Under the pieces are notes generated by a model. The model did not search any database. It saw nothing but the letters and a program-made list of their open reading frames with translations, and was not told the origin of the DNA. From CAIYYX01 sp035530135 (GTDB lineage: Bacteria > Pseudomonadota > Gammaproteobacteria > Burkholderiales > Rhodocyclaceae): a DNA stretch of 64,000 nt. The stretch lies in contig DATKVJ010000088.1 of assembly GCA_035530135.1 (NCBI GenBank), positions 36,927 through 100,926 on the forward strand, in the 5' to 3' direction. The position numbers were made by a program, and so were the translations under genes. Below are positions 10,893-18,915 of this stretch, in pieces; position 1 is the first letter of the stretch, and every line of letters starts with the position of its first letter.

Positions 10893-11527
10893 GTGAACTG
10901 GACGCGCTGCGCGAAGCGGTGCTGGCCAGCGCCCGCGCCATGAACGCCGCCGGCTTGAACCGCGGCACGGCCGGCAACGTCAGCGCGAGGTGCGACGCGG
11001 GCTTCCTGATCACGCCGACCGGGCTCGCCTACGACGAGATTTCGGCAGCCGACATCGTCTGCATGACCCTAGCTGGAAGCGCCACCGGCGCGCGCAAGCC
11101 CTCCTCCGAATGGCGCTTCCACCGCGACATCTATGCGGCTAGGCCCGAAGCCGGCGCCGTCGTCCATGCCCATTCGCCCTTCGCCACGGCGCTGGCCTGC
11201 ATGGCGCTCGACATCCCGCCCTTCCATTACATGATCGCGCGCTTCGGCGGCGCCGACGTGCGCTGCGCCCGCTACGCCACCTTCGGCAGCCAGGAATTGT
11301 CCGACGAGGCGCTCAAAGCGCTGGCCGGCCGCTCGGCCTGCCTGCTCGCGCACCACGGCATGCTGGCCGTCGGTCGCGACCTGAAACAGGCGCTGGCGCT
11401 GGCGCTGGAACTGGAGACGCTCGCCGAGCAGTACTGGCGCGTGCTGCAGATCGGCGAACCGCGCCTCTTGCCCGAAGAGGAGATGGAACGGGTGCTGGAG
11501 AAGTTTTCCGGCTACGGCCAGCAATAA
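10889..11527 (+). CDS. Class II aldolase, probable 5-(methylthio)ribulose-1-phosphate aldolase
   Basis: 212 residues of the class II (fuculose-phosphate type) aldolase family. Zinc ligands are visible in AVVHAHSPFATALACM (HxH) and CLLAHHGMLAVG, and the acid in KPSSEWRFHRDIY. The GTG start overlaps the mtnA stop by 4 bases, so the two are very likely translated together. In the DHAP shunt known from Rhodospirillum, MtnA is followed by such an aldolase (Ald2), giving DHAP and an aldehyde. That pathway is an inference here, since MtnB dehydratases are from the same fold and the substrate cannot be read from sequence. Confidence 0.75.
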   Translation: MSELDALREAVLASARAMNAAGLNRGTAGNVSARCDAGFLITPTGLAYDEISAADIVCMTLAGSATGARKPSSEWRFHRDIYAARPEAGAVVHAHSPFATALACMALDIPPFHYMIARFGGADVRCARYATFGSQELSDEALKALAGRSACLLAHHGMLAVGRDLKQALALALELETLAEQYWRVLQIGEPRLLPEEEMERVLEKFSGYGQQ

Positions 11528-11553
11528 AAAAACGGCCGCCCGAGGGCGGCCGT
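11526..11553 (-). terminator. Intrinsic terminator for the porin gene
   Basis: A perfect 9-bp stem (11532-11540 with 11545-11553, ACGGCCGCC/GGCGGCCGT) and a 4-base loop are followed on the minus strand by a run of Ts at 11526-11532. It lies 28 bases after the porin stop and just after the convergent aldolase gene, so it may work for both. Confidence 0.85.
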
Positions 11554-11580
11554 CCGAGTGAGGCTGGAACTTGGAACTTC

Positions 11581-12693
11581 TTAGAACGCGTGCGTGATGC
11601 CCATGTAGAACTGCGAGACATCCGAACCGACAGGGCCACCAGCACCACCGACGGCGGTATCGCCGGGGCGGGCAATGGCGAACAGGTTGTACTGGCCTTG
11701 CGCGTCGTTGGTCAGCTTGGTATAGGTGACGCCGACGTTGGTGCGCTTGGACAGCGAGTAGCCGTAGCCCAGGCTCCAGGCCTTGGCGCCGGTGCTGCCG
11801 GCTTGGTTGCTGGTGTTGCCCGCCTTGGCGTAGGTCACGTTGACTTGGCTCGCACCGAAGGCGTAGGACACCGGCAGCAGCCAGGCGTTGCGCGACATTT
11901 CCGGGCCGGCGACGCCGCCAGCGACGGTGTCGTAGCGCGACTTGTTGTAGGCGATGCCGGCGGTAATGCCCATCGGGAAGGCGTAGCCGAACTGCAGGGT
12001 GTCGCCGCGCTGGTCCTGGCCAGTGACGCCACCTTCGGCCTTGGCATCCCAGTAGCTGTAGCCGGCCTTGATCGGGCCGTTGATGTAGTTCAGGGCGACG
12101 TTCAGAGCGCCGTTCTTGCTGCCGTCGTTCAGGCCGGAGCCCTCAACAGGGTTAGCAGCGCTCCACTGGGTGGAGTAGGCGATGCGGGCGCCCAGGCCGC
12201 TCATGTTCGGGGTGTCATAGAAAATGACGTTCGGGGTGCGGGTGCCGTTGGCGATGGTGGTGCCATTGACTTGGGCGAAGATGCCGTTGCCCAGGATGGT
12301 CTGCAACGAATAGACCTTGTAGCCCTCGATCATCGTGCCGTAGTGCAGGTCCTGGCGGCCGAGGTGCAGGGCGCCCCAGGCGCCGCCGATGCCGACGTGG
12401 GTGTTGCCGTCGCCGAAATGCCCGCCGCTAACGGAAGTGTCCGGCGCGAAGCGCTGGTCGATCAGGAAATCGGCGTAGTTGCCGTTGCCCATGTCTTCCT
12501 TGCCAGAGAACTCGAGCATCGAGGACTGGTCGGAGACGCGGTTCTCGGCCGAGTAGGAAGCGGCGCCGGTGTCGCTCAGCTTGTACTGCTCGAAGCCGAC
12601 GCGGAACAGGCCGGAAATGCTGACGTTGGATTGCGCGAAGGCGCCGCCGGACATCAGGCCGGCGACGGCCAGAGCGATCAGTTTCTTTTGCAT
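11581..12693 (-). CDS. Gram-negative porin (trimeric, Burkholderia/Neisseria type)
   Basis: 370 residues with a signal peptide (MQKKLIALAVAGLMSGGAFA, cleaved before QSNVSISGLF) and the alternating beta-strand pattern of a 16-stranded general porin. It ends in the outer-membrane insertion signal FYMGITHAF with a terminal Phe. It forms a diffusion channel for small solutes in the outer membrane. TAGGAGATC is a good ribosome site just before the ATG. The 177 bases between this gene and trpC (12694-12870) should hold its promoter, though no strong hexamers are seen. An intrinsic terminator follows the gene. Confidence 0.92.
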   Translation of the reverse strand: MQKKLIALAVAGLMSGGAFAQSNVSISGLFRVGFEQYKLSDTGAASYSAENRVSDQSSMLEFSGKEDMGNGNYADFLIDQRFAPDTSVSGGHFGDGNTHVGIGGAWGALHLGRQDLHYGTMIEGYKVYSLQTILGNGIFAQVNGTTIANGTRTPNVIFYDTPNMSGLGARIAYSTQWSAANPVEGSGLNDGSKNGALNVALNYINGPIKAGYSYWDAKAEGGVTGQDQRGDTLQFGYAFPMGITAGIAYNKSRYDTVAGGVAGPEMSRNAWLLPVSYAFGASQVNVTYAKAGNTSNQAGSTGAKAWSLGYGYSLSKRTNVGVTYTKLTNDAQGQYNLFAIARPGDTAVGGAGGPVGSDVSQFYMGITHAF

Positions 12694-12870
12694 GTAGATC
12701 TCCTAGTTGGTGAAGAGTGCGGGCTTCCGTCTCGTCACGTGGTCGGCGTGTGTTGCGTGTGCTACGAGTGCCGCCCGCGCTATTCGCTTCATGGTTGAAG
12801 CTTCGCCAAGTTTGCCCTCCGGCAGGCCGGCGCGGCAAGGAGAATCAGGTTCTCCCGGCGAGATCCGCGG

Positions 12871-13671
12871 CTATCTGTTGTTTTTTAGCAACAGGCGGGA
12901 GAGGGCCAGGCCGGGGGAGGGCGCGCGCATCAACGCCTCGCCGATCAGGAAGGCGGCAACGCCGGCGTCCAACATCCGCGCCACGTCCTCGGGCGTCAGG
13001 ATGCCGGATTCGGTGACCACGATCCTGTCCCTCGGGATGCGCGGGAGCTGCTCCAGGGTGGTGGCGAGATTCACCTCGAAGCTGTTGAGGTCGCGGTTGT
13101 TGATACCGACGAGCGGGGTCTCGAGCTGCAGTGCCAGATCGACCTCGGCCCCGTCGTGGGCCTCGACCAGCACGGCCATGCCCAGGCTCCGGGCCACCGC
13201 CGCCATCTCCAGCATCTGCGGCAGCGACAGGGCGGCGACGATCAGCAGGATTGCGTCTGCGCCCATCGCGCGGGCCTCGACGACCTGATAGGCATCCACC
13301 AGGAAGTCCTTCCTCAGCACCGGCAGGCGGCAGGCGGCGCGGGCCAGCCGCAGGGTTTCCGGCGAGCCCTGGAAGAATTGCCGGTCGGTCAGCACCGAGA
13401 GGCAGGCGGCGCCGTGCGCCTCGTAGTCTGCGGCGATGGCGGCCGGATCGAAGTCGGCGCGCAGCACGCCCTTGGACGGGCTGGCCCGCTTGATCTCGGC
13501 GATCACCGCGGGCTGCCCCGCTGCGATCTTGCTCCGGATCGCGCCGAGAAAATCGCGCGCCGGCGGCCGGGACTCGGCCTCGGCCCCGAGCTCGGCCAGC
13601 GGCTTTTCAGCCTTGGCCGCCGCCACTTCCTCGCGCTTGGCGGCGAGGATCTTCTTCAGGATGTCGGACAT
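12871..13671 (-). CDS. trpC: Indole-3-glycerol phosphate synthase
   Basis: 266 residues, a TIM barrel that converts CdRP to indole-3-glycerol phosphate in tryptophan synthesis. Typical stretches are MSDILKKILAAKREEVAAAK at the start, IAEIKRASPSKGVLR (catalytic Lys), VLRKDFLVDAYQV and VGINNRDLNSFEV. The start ATG at 13671 has GGGGA upstream. In trpGDC operons this gene normally abuts trpD. Here the two are separated by 480 bases containing a GxxExxY cassette on the same strand. Confidence 0.97.
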   Translation of the reverse strand: MSDILKKILAAKREEVAAAKAEKPLAELGAEAESRPPARDFLGAIRSKIAAGQPAVIAEIKRASPSKGVLRADFDPAAIAADYEAHGAACLSVLTDRQFFQGSPETLRLARAACRLPVLRKDFLVDAYQVVEARAMGADAILLIVAALSLPQMLEMAAVARSLGMAVLVEAHDGAEVDLALQLETPLVGINNRDLNSFEVNLATTLEQLPRIPRDRIVVTESGILTPEDVARMLDAGVAAFLIGEALMRAPSPGLALSRLLLKNNR

Positions 13672-13688
13672 TCGTTCCCCACTTTTTC

Positions 13689-14144
13689 ACCACCAAGGCA
13701 CCAAGGACACCAAGGGGCACCAAGAAAGTCATAGCACCAAGCGTTTGATCCCGTCCTTGATGAGCGGCGTGTTGAAATTGATCAGCAGACCCAGTCGGCG
13801 TTGCGAGAGACGCAGGTAGGTCAGCAGTTGGGCTTCGTGAATCGGTAGCAGCCTTTCAACAGCTTTCAATTCCACGATCAGCCGATCTTCGACCAGGATG
13901 TCCAGCCGAAACGCGGACTCAACGGTGGTGTCTTCGTAGATGATCGATAGAGGGAGCTGTGATTCGAAGTCGATGCCACGCCGGTTCAACTCGATCCCGA
14001 GACAAACCTCATAAGCCGATTCCAGCAAGCCTGGCCCCAAGGTCTTGTGAACAGTGAACGCAGCATCCACCACTTGCCGCGCCAATGCATCTAATTCTTT
14101 ACCGACTTCTTGGTGCACCTTGGTGTCCTTGGTGTCTTGGTGGT
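13689..14144. mobile_element. One-gene GxxExxY cassette with 38-bp terminal inverted repeats
   Basis: Bases 13689-13726 and the reverse complement of 14107-14144 match at 36 of 38 positions. Each arm is built from iterated CACCAAGG units. The arms enclose one gene (GxxExxY) and nothing else. The right arm contains the AAGGA ribosome site and GTG start of that gene, and the gene's stop lies 2 bases inside the left arm. The unit sits between trpD and trpC, which are otherwise expected to be adjacent. No transposase and no clear target-site duplication are seen, so movement is inferred from the ends and the location. Confidence 0.75.
13729..14118 (-). CDS. GxxExxY family protein (PD-(D/E)XK-like fold)
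   Basis: 129 residues. The signature GLLESAY (GxxExxY) is in HKTLGPGLLESAYEVCLGIE. Nuclease-like residues appear as D and ExK in FRLDILVEDRLIVELKAVERL, and the family end LLINFNTPLIKDGIKRLVL is present. The function of this family is unknown; a PD-(D/E)XK nuclease relationship is recognised from the motifs. The GTG start lies inside the right inverted repeat, with AAGGA 7 bases upstream. It is on the same strand as trpD and trpC and probably transcribed with them. Confidence 0.85.
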   Translation of the reverse strand: MHQEVGKELDALARQVVDAAFTVHKTLGPGLLESAYEVCLGIELNRRGIDFESQLPLSIIYEDTTVESAFRLDILVEDRLIVELKAVERLLPIHEAQLLTYLRLSQRRLGLLINFNTPLIKDGIKRLVL

Positions 14145-14151
14145 AAGGCTT

Positions 14152-15186
14152 TCATGCAGTGAAGCTTCGCGTGAAATTTACGAACTGGTCGAGCTTGGCG
14201 CGCGCCGCGCCGCTGGCGATCGCCTCCCTGGCGCGTTTGATGCCGTCGCTGATGGAGTCGGCGAGATTGGCGGCATAGAGCGCAGCACCGGCGTTCAGCA
14301 CCACGATCTCGCGCGGCGTGCCCTCCTTGTTCTCCAGCGCCTCGATCACCATTTCTTTCGATTCCCGGGCGTCGGCGACGCGCAGGCCGCGGTTCGACAT
14401 CATCCGCAGGCCGAAGTCCTCGGGATGAATCTCGTATTCGCTGATCTCGCCGTCCTTGAGTTCGCCGACCATGGTGGTGGCGCCCAGCGAGATTTCGTCC
14501 ATGCCGTCCTTGCCCCAGACCACCAGCACGTGGTTCGCGCCCAAGCGCTCCATGACCCGCACCAGGATGCCGACCAGGTCGGGGTGGAAGACGCCCATCA
14601 GGGTGTTCGGGGCGCCGGCCGGGTTGGTGAGCGGTCCCAGGATGTTGAAGATGGTGCGCACGCCCATTTCGCGCCGCACCGGCGCCACGTTCTTCATCGC
14701 CTGGTGATGGCTGGGGGCGAACATGAAGCCGATGCCGGTGGCGGCGATCGATTCGGCCACCTGCTGCGGCGTGAGCATGATGTTGGCACCCAGGGCTTCC
14801 AGCACGTCGGCGCTGCCCGAGCTGGACGAGACGCTGCGGTTGCCGTGCTTGGCGACCGTAGCACCCGCCGCCGCGGCGACGAAGCTCGCGGCGGTCGAGA
14901 TGTTGAAGGTCTGGGCGCCGTCGCCGCCGGTGCCGACGATGTCCACGAAGTGCCGCTTGTCTTCTTCGGCTACCTCGACCTTGGTGGACAACTCGCGCAT
15001 CACCTGGGCCGCGGCGGAAATTTCTCCTATAGTCTCTTTCTTGACGCGCAGTCCGGTGAGGATGGCCGCGACCATCAAGGGCGAGACCTCGCCCTGCATG
15101 ATCTGGCGCATCAGGTGCAGCATCTCGTCGTGGAAAATCTCGCGGTGTTCGATGGTGCGCTGCAGGGCTTGCTGGGGGGTGATCAT
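14152..15186 (-). CDS. trpD: Anthranilate phosphoribosyltransferase
   Basis: 344 residues, transfers phosphoribose to anthranilate. It shows the PRPP-binding motif DIVGTGGDGAQTFNIST, the KHGNRSVSSSSGSADVLEALG segment, and GPLTNPAGAPNTLMGVF. The start is ATG 15186, overlapping the trpG stop by 4 bases (ATGA) and giving the expected MITPQQALQRTIEHREI. Upstream in-frame sequence is not conserved and is trpG read in another frame. The stop is only 8 bases from the outer end of the GxxExxY cassette. Confidence 0.97.
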   Translation of the reverse strand: MITPQQALQRTIEHREIFHDEMLHLMRQIMQGEVSPLMVAAILTGLRVKKETIGEISAAAQVMRELSTKVEVAEEDKRHFVDIVGTGGDGAQTFNISTAASFVAAAAGATVAKHGNRSVSSSSGSADVLEALGANIMLTPQQVAESIAATGIGFMFAPSHHQAMKNVAPVRREMGVRTIFNILGPLTNPAGAPNTLMGVFHPDLVGILVRVMERLGANHVLVVWGKDGMDEISLGATTMVGELKDGEISEYEIHPEDFGLRMMSNRGLRVADARESKEMVIEALENKEGTPREIVVLNAGAALYAANLADSISDGIKRAREAIASGAARAKLDQFVNFTRSFTA

Positions 15187-15752
15187 CGATCGGTCTCCAG
15201 GAAGTTCTTCAGGAGCAGGTGGCCGTGTTCGGTGAGGATGGATTCGGGATGGAACTGAACGCCTTCGATCCGGTGTTCCCGATGGCGTACGCCCATGATC
15301 TCGCCGTCCTCGCTCCAGGCGGTGATAGCCAGGCAATCGGGCAGGCTCTCCCGATTGATCGCCAGCGAATGGTAGCGGATTGCGCTGAAGGGGTCGGGCA
15401 GATCGCGGAAAACGCCTAGTCCGTCGTGGTGGATGCGCGAGGTCTTGCCGTGCATCAAAGTCTTGGCGTGAACGATCTCGCCGCCGAAGGCGGCGCCTAT
15501 GCTCTGGTGGCCGAGGCAGACGCCGAGTATCGGTATTTTCCCGGCGAATTCCCGGATCAGGGCCACCGAGATGCCGGCCTGCGCCGGCGAGCAGGGGCCG
15601 GGCGAGACGACGATGCGATCGGGCCGCATCGCCGCGATCTCCTTCAGGGTGATGGCGTCGTTGCGATAGACGCGCACCGCCTCGCCCAGTTCGCCGAAGT
15701 ACTGCACCAGGTTGTAGGTGAAGGAGTCGTAGTTGTCGATCATCAGTAACAT
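15183..15752 (-). CDS. trpG: Anthranilate synthase component II (glutamine amidotransferase)
   Basis: 189 residues, supplies ammonia from glutamine to TrpE. It is a class I amidotransferase with the oxyanion loop VVSPGPCSPAQAG, the catalytic Cys in ILGVCLGHQSIGAAFGG, and His-Glu in IEGVQFHPESILTEHG. The same family includes PabA, and in many proteobacteria one subunit serves both folate and tryptophan synthesis. It lies 9 bases after trpE and overlaps trpD. Confidence 0.96.
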   Translation of the reverse strand: MLLMIDNYDSFTYNLVQYFGELGEAVRVYRNDAITLKEIAAMRPDRIVVSPGPCSPAQAGISVALIREFAGKIPILGVCLGHQSIGAAFGGEIVHAKTLMHGKTSRIHHDGLGVFRDLPDPFSAIRYHSLAINRESLPDCLAITAWSEDGEIMGVRHREHRIEGVQFHPESILTEHGHLLLKNFLETDR

Positions 15753-15761
15753 CGCCCTCTC

Positions 15762-17249
15762 CTATTCAATCTGCGTGTCGAGGCCGCGCTCGGCCATTTC
15801 CGCGGCGAAGATCAGCGCGCGGGCCTTGTTCTGGGTCTCGGTCCATTCGGCGTCGGGATCGGAGTCGGCGACGATGCCGGCGCCGGCCTGGACGTAGATC
15901 CTGCCGTCCTTGATCACCGCGGTGCGGATGGCGATGGCCAGGTCCATGTCGCGGTTGAAGCCGAGATAGCCGACGGCGCCGGCGTAGATGCCGCGCTTGC
16001 TGGGTTCCAGTTCGTCGATGATCTCCATCGCCCTGACCTTGGGCGCGCCCGAGACGGTGCCGGCCGGGAAACTGGCGCGCAGCGCGGAGAGCGCGCCCTC
16101 GTCGTCCTTCAATTCGCCCTCGACGTTGGAGACGATGTGCATCACGTGGGAATAGCGCTCGATCGCGAAGCGTTCGGTGACGCGCACCGTGCCGGTCTTG
16201 GCGACCCGACCGACGTCGTTGCGACCCAGGTCGAGCAGCATCAGGTGTTCGGCGCGCTCCTTCTCGTCGGCGAGCAGTTCCTCGGCGAGCGCCTCGTCCT
16301 CTTCGGTGCTCGCCCCCCGCTTGCGCGTGCCGGCGATCGGGCGCAGGGTGAGCTTGGCCCGGCCGTCCTCTGCCTCCAGGCGCACCAGGATTTCGGGCGA
16401 GGCGCCGACGACGTGAAAATCCTCGAAGTCGAAGTAGAACATGTAGGGCGAGGGATTGAGCGTGCGCAGCGCCCGGTAGAGCGACAGCGGGCTGGCGGCG
16501 AAGGGCTTGCTGATGCGCTGGGAGAGCACCACCTGCATGACGTCGCCTTCGACGATGTATTCCTTGGCGCGGCGCACCGCCGCCTTGAATTCCTGCTCGC
16601 CGAATTCGGAGACCGCCGGGGCGGAGGCTACCGGGCTGCTGGCGGGAATCTGCGCCGGCCGACGCAATTGCGTCAGCAGCTCCTTCAGTCGCGCCTGGGC
16701 CTGCTTCCACGCCCCGGGAAAGCCGGGCTCGGCATAGACCACCAGGGTCAGCTTGCCCGACAGGTTGTCGACGATGGCGACCTCTTCCGAGAGCATCAGG
16801 AGGATGTCGGGCAGACCCAGGGCGTCGGACTTCTCGGTCTTGGCGAGCCTGGGCTCCAGGTAGCGCACCGTGTCGTAGCCGAAGGCGCCGACCAGGCCGC
16901 CGGCGAAGCGCGGCAGGCCCTTGACGTCGGGAACCTTGAAGCGCGCCATGAACTCGGAAATGAAGGACATCGGGTTGGTGTGTTCGCGCCGCTCCGCCAC
17001 GCGGTTGCCCGAGAGCAGCATCACGGTCGAGCCATAGACGGCGATGCGCGTCGCGGCGGCGAGGCCAATGAAGGAGTAACGGCCGAAGCGCTCGCCGCCC
17101 TGCACCGATTCCAAGAGGTAGGAATAGGGCGCATTGGCTAGCTTGAGATAGATCGACAGCGGCGTGTCGAGATCGGCGAAGGTCTCCAGGGTGACCGGTA
17201 TGCGGTTATAACCCTCGGCGGCCAGCCGGTTGAATTGGGATTCGTTCAT
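15762..17249 (-). CDS. trpE: Anthranilate synthase component I
   Basis: 495 residues, converts chorismate to anthranilate. The N-terminal regulatory region includes YSYLLESVQGGERFGRYSFIG, where the LLES motif contributes to feedback binding of tryptophan. Chorismate-enzyme motifs follow: LRPIAGTRKRG, DLGRNDVGRVA, ASFPAGTVSGAPKVRAMEII and QAGAGIVADSDPDAEW. The start ATG at 17249 follows a leader region with a Trp-rich peptide and terminator, which suggests attenuation. Confidence 0.97.
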   Translation of the reverse strand: MNESQFNRLAAEGYNRIPVTLETFADLDTPLSIYLKLANAPYSYLLESVQGGERFGRYSFIGLAAATRIAVYGSTVMLLSGNRVAERREHTNPMSFISEFMARFKVPDVKGLPRFAGGLVGAFGYDTVRYLEPRLAKTEKSDALGLPDILLMLSEEVAIVDNLSGKLTLVVYAEPGFPGAWKQAQARLKELLTQLRRPAQIPASSPVASAPAVSEFGEQEFKAAVRRAKEYIVEGDVMQVVLSQRISKPFAASPLSLYRALRTLNPSPYMFYFDFEDFHVVGASPEILVRLEAEDGRAKLTLRPIAGTRKRGASTEEDEALAEELLADEKERAEHLMLLDLGRNDVGRVAKTGTVRVTERFAIERYSHVMHIVSNVEGELKDDEGALSALRASFPAGTVSGAPKVRAMEIIDELEPSKRGIYAGAVGYLGFNRDMDLAIAIRTAVIKDGRIYVQAGAGIVADSDPDAEWTETQNKARALIFAAEMAERGLDTQIE

Positions 17250-17320
17250 GATGGCTCCACATGAGATTGCGACGGGTATTGCGACGTGCGCGCGGACAGA
17301 GCAGACGCCGCGCGCGGGCG

Positions 17321-17344
17321 AAAAAAATCAGCGCCAGGGGCGCC
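17321..17344 (-). terminator. Attenuator-type intrinsic terminator before trpE
   Basis: On the minus strand GGCGCC (17344-17339), a 3-base loop CCT, and GGCGCT (17335-17330) form a short GC stem with one G-U pair. A GA and seven Ts (17327-17321) follow. The stem overlaps the last Trp codon and the stop codon of the trpL leader peptide. It lies 71 bases before the trpE start. This fits control by premature termination; the alternative antiterminator fold was not worked out. Confidence 0.6.
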
Positions 17345-17390
17345 AGGGCCAGGCCTCGAGGGAGGCTTTCTTCGTCGTCGTCAGGTTCAT
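17328..17390 (-). CDS. trpL: trp operon leader peptide
   Basis: A 20-codon frame (MNLTTTKKASLE followed by AWPWRPWR) lies 17 bases after the gph stop and 78 bases before trpE. Three of its last seven codons are Trp, far above chance, and its TGA sits in a GC-rich hairpin followed by seven Ts. This is the hallmark of ribosome-mediated attenuation: stalling at Trp codons when charged tRNA-Trp is scarce would prevent the terminator from forming. The ribosome site is weak (GCTCCAC before ATG), which lowers certainty. Because gph ends so close, the promoter must be inside or before gph. Confidence 0.65.
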   Translation of the reverse strand: MNLTTTKKASLEAWPWRPWR

Positions 17391-17407
17391 GTGGAGCGTT
17401 TCGGGTT

Positions 17408-18091
17408 TCAGGCGTCTATCAATATCGCTGCTGCTTCTATGGACGCCACTATAGCATCGCAATCGAGTTCGCGCACGTCGCAGCCCTCGTTGTAGCCGTA
17501 GGGGACGCAGAATACCGGGCAGCCTGCGGCGCGGGCGGCCTCCGCGTCGTGCTTCGAGTCGCCTATGTGCAGGTTGTTCCCGGGCAGGGTACCCAGACGT
17601 TCGCAGGCATGAAGCAGCGGCAGCGGGTGCGGTTTTTTCTCCGCCAGAGTGTCGCCGGAAACGGCGAACTCGAGGTACTGGTTGAGCCCCGTGGCGACCA
17701 GCAGCGGCCCGGTGAAGGCCGCCGCCTTGTTGGTGATCACCGCCATCTTCAGCCCCATCTTGCGGAAATGCTCCAGACCATCGACGACGCCGGGAAAGGG
17801 CTGCGCAGCCTTGCCGTTGGTCGCCGCGTAGTGGCGCCGGAACACCGCCAGGGCGCGCTCGTGCGCCTCCAGCGTGGGCGCTTGATCGCGACTCAGGCAG
17901 CGCAGCACCAGGTTGTCGATGCCGCGCCCGACGAAGTCCCTGATCTCGTTCTCGGGCCGCTGCGGCAGACCCAGCTCGCGCAGCATGCCGTTGGCCGCGG
18001 CGCAAAGATCGGGCACCGTGTCGAGCAGCGTGCCGTCGAGGTCGAGGGTGACCGAGCGGATGGCGGACGGGGGAAGCTGAGGAGGCTTCAT
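17408..18091 (-). CDS. gph: Phosphoglycolate phosphatase (HAD family)
   Basis: 227 residues, a haloacid dehalogenase-type phosphatase. Motif I is DLDGTLLDT near residue 17, motif II is AVITNK, the motif III lysine is in AEKKPHPLPLL, and motif IV is HIGDSKHDAEAARAAG. Its job is to remove phosphoglycolate, for example from DNA repair or oxygenase side reactions. It overlaps rpe by 4 bases and lies just before the trp leader; the order rpe-gph-trpEGDC is common in beta- and gammaproteobacteria. Confidence 0.93.
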   Translation of the reverse strand: MKPPQLPPSAIRSVTLDLDGTLLDTVPDLCAAANGMLRELGLPQRPENEIRDFVGRGIDNLVLRCLSRDQAPTLEAHERALAVFRRHYAATNGKAAQPFPGVVDGLEHFRKMGLKMAVITNKAAAFTGPLLVATGLNQYLEFAVSGDTLAEKKPHPLPLLHACERLGTLPGNNLHIGDSKHDAEAARAAGCPVFCVPYGYNEGCDVRELDCDAIVASIEAAAILIDA

Positions 18092-18786
18092 TTCACCCGG
18101 GCGAGTTCGCTGCGCAGCGCCTTGATGACGCTGTCGTAGCGGTGGGCGTCACTCTCGCGTCCGGCGCCGAACACCGCCGAGCCGGCGACGAAGGTGTCGG
18201 CACCGGCGCGCGCGATCTCGGCGATGTTGTCCACCTTGACGCCGCCATCGACCTCGAGCAGGATCTCGCGCCCGGTCGCGGCCTTGTGCGCAGCGATCTT
18301 CTGCCGCGCCTGTTTGAGCTTGTTCAAGGTCTCCGGAATGAATTTCTGGCCGCCGAAGCCGGGATTGACCGACATCAGCAGCACGACGTCGAGCTTGTCC
18401 ATGACGTGATCCATGAACACCAGGGGTGTGGCCGGATTGAAGACCAGGCCGGCCTTGCAGCCCGACTCGCGGATCAGCGAGAGCGAACGGTCGATGTGCT
18501 CGGAGCCCTCCGGATGGAAGGTGATGACGTTGGCGCCGGCCCTGGCGAAATCGGGAATGATCCGATCGACGGGCTTCACCATCAGGTGCACGTCGATCAC
18601 CGCCTCGGTCAGCGGCCTGATCGCCTCGCACACCAGCGGGCCGATGGTCAGGTTGGGGACGTAGTGGTTGTCCATGACGTCGAAGTGGATCCAGTCGGCA
18701 CCCGAAGCGATGACGTCGGTGATCTCTTCGCCCAGCTTGGCGAAATTGGCGGAGAGGATGCTCGGGGCGATTCTGAAACGGGACAT
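18088..18786 (-). CDS. rpe: Ribulose-phosphate 3-epimerase
   Basis: 232 residues, a TIM barrel that interconverts ribulose-5-P and xylulose-5-P. It has the motif APSILSANFAKLGEEI, the metal-binding HFDVMDNHYVPNLTIGP, VHLMVKPVDRII, LMSVNPGFGGQKFIP and LEVDGGVKVDNI. The start is ATG 18786 (MSRFRIAPSILSA); longer in-frame upstream sequence runs into apaG on the other strand and is not conserved. It opens a minus-strand operon with gph and probably trp. Confidence 0.96.
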   Translation of the reverse strand: MSRFRIAPSILSANFAKLGEEITDVIASGADWIHFDVMDNHYVPNLTIGPLVCEAIRPLTEAVIDVHLMVKPVDRIIPDFARAGANVITFHPEGSEHIDRSLSLIRESGCKAGLVFNPATPLVFMDHVMDKLDVVLLMSVNPGFGGQKFIPETLNKLKQARQKIAAHKAATGREILLEVDGGVKVDNIAEIARAGADTFVAGSAVFGAGRESDAHRYDSVIKALRSELARVK

Positions 18787-18915
18787 GGCGGCTTTCCTGG
18801 AGGCGATAGCCGCGATTTTATCGGCTTCCTGCGGCCCCCCCGGTAAATCTTTCTGATGCTTGATATAAGCTGCGGCGATCTTGCTATGACGCGGCTTTTC
18901 GTGTGCAATGGCGGC

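Noticed and set aside
15187..15336. 50-residue N-terminal extension of trpD
   Set aside because: It is trpG sequence read in another frame. ATG 15186 overlaps the trpG stop and gives the conserved N-terminus.
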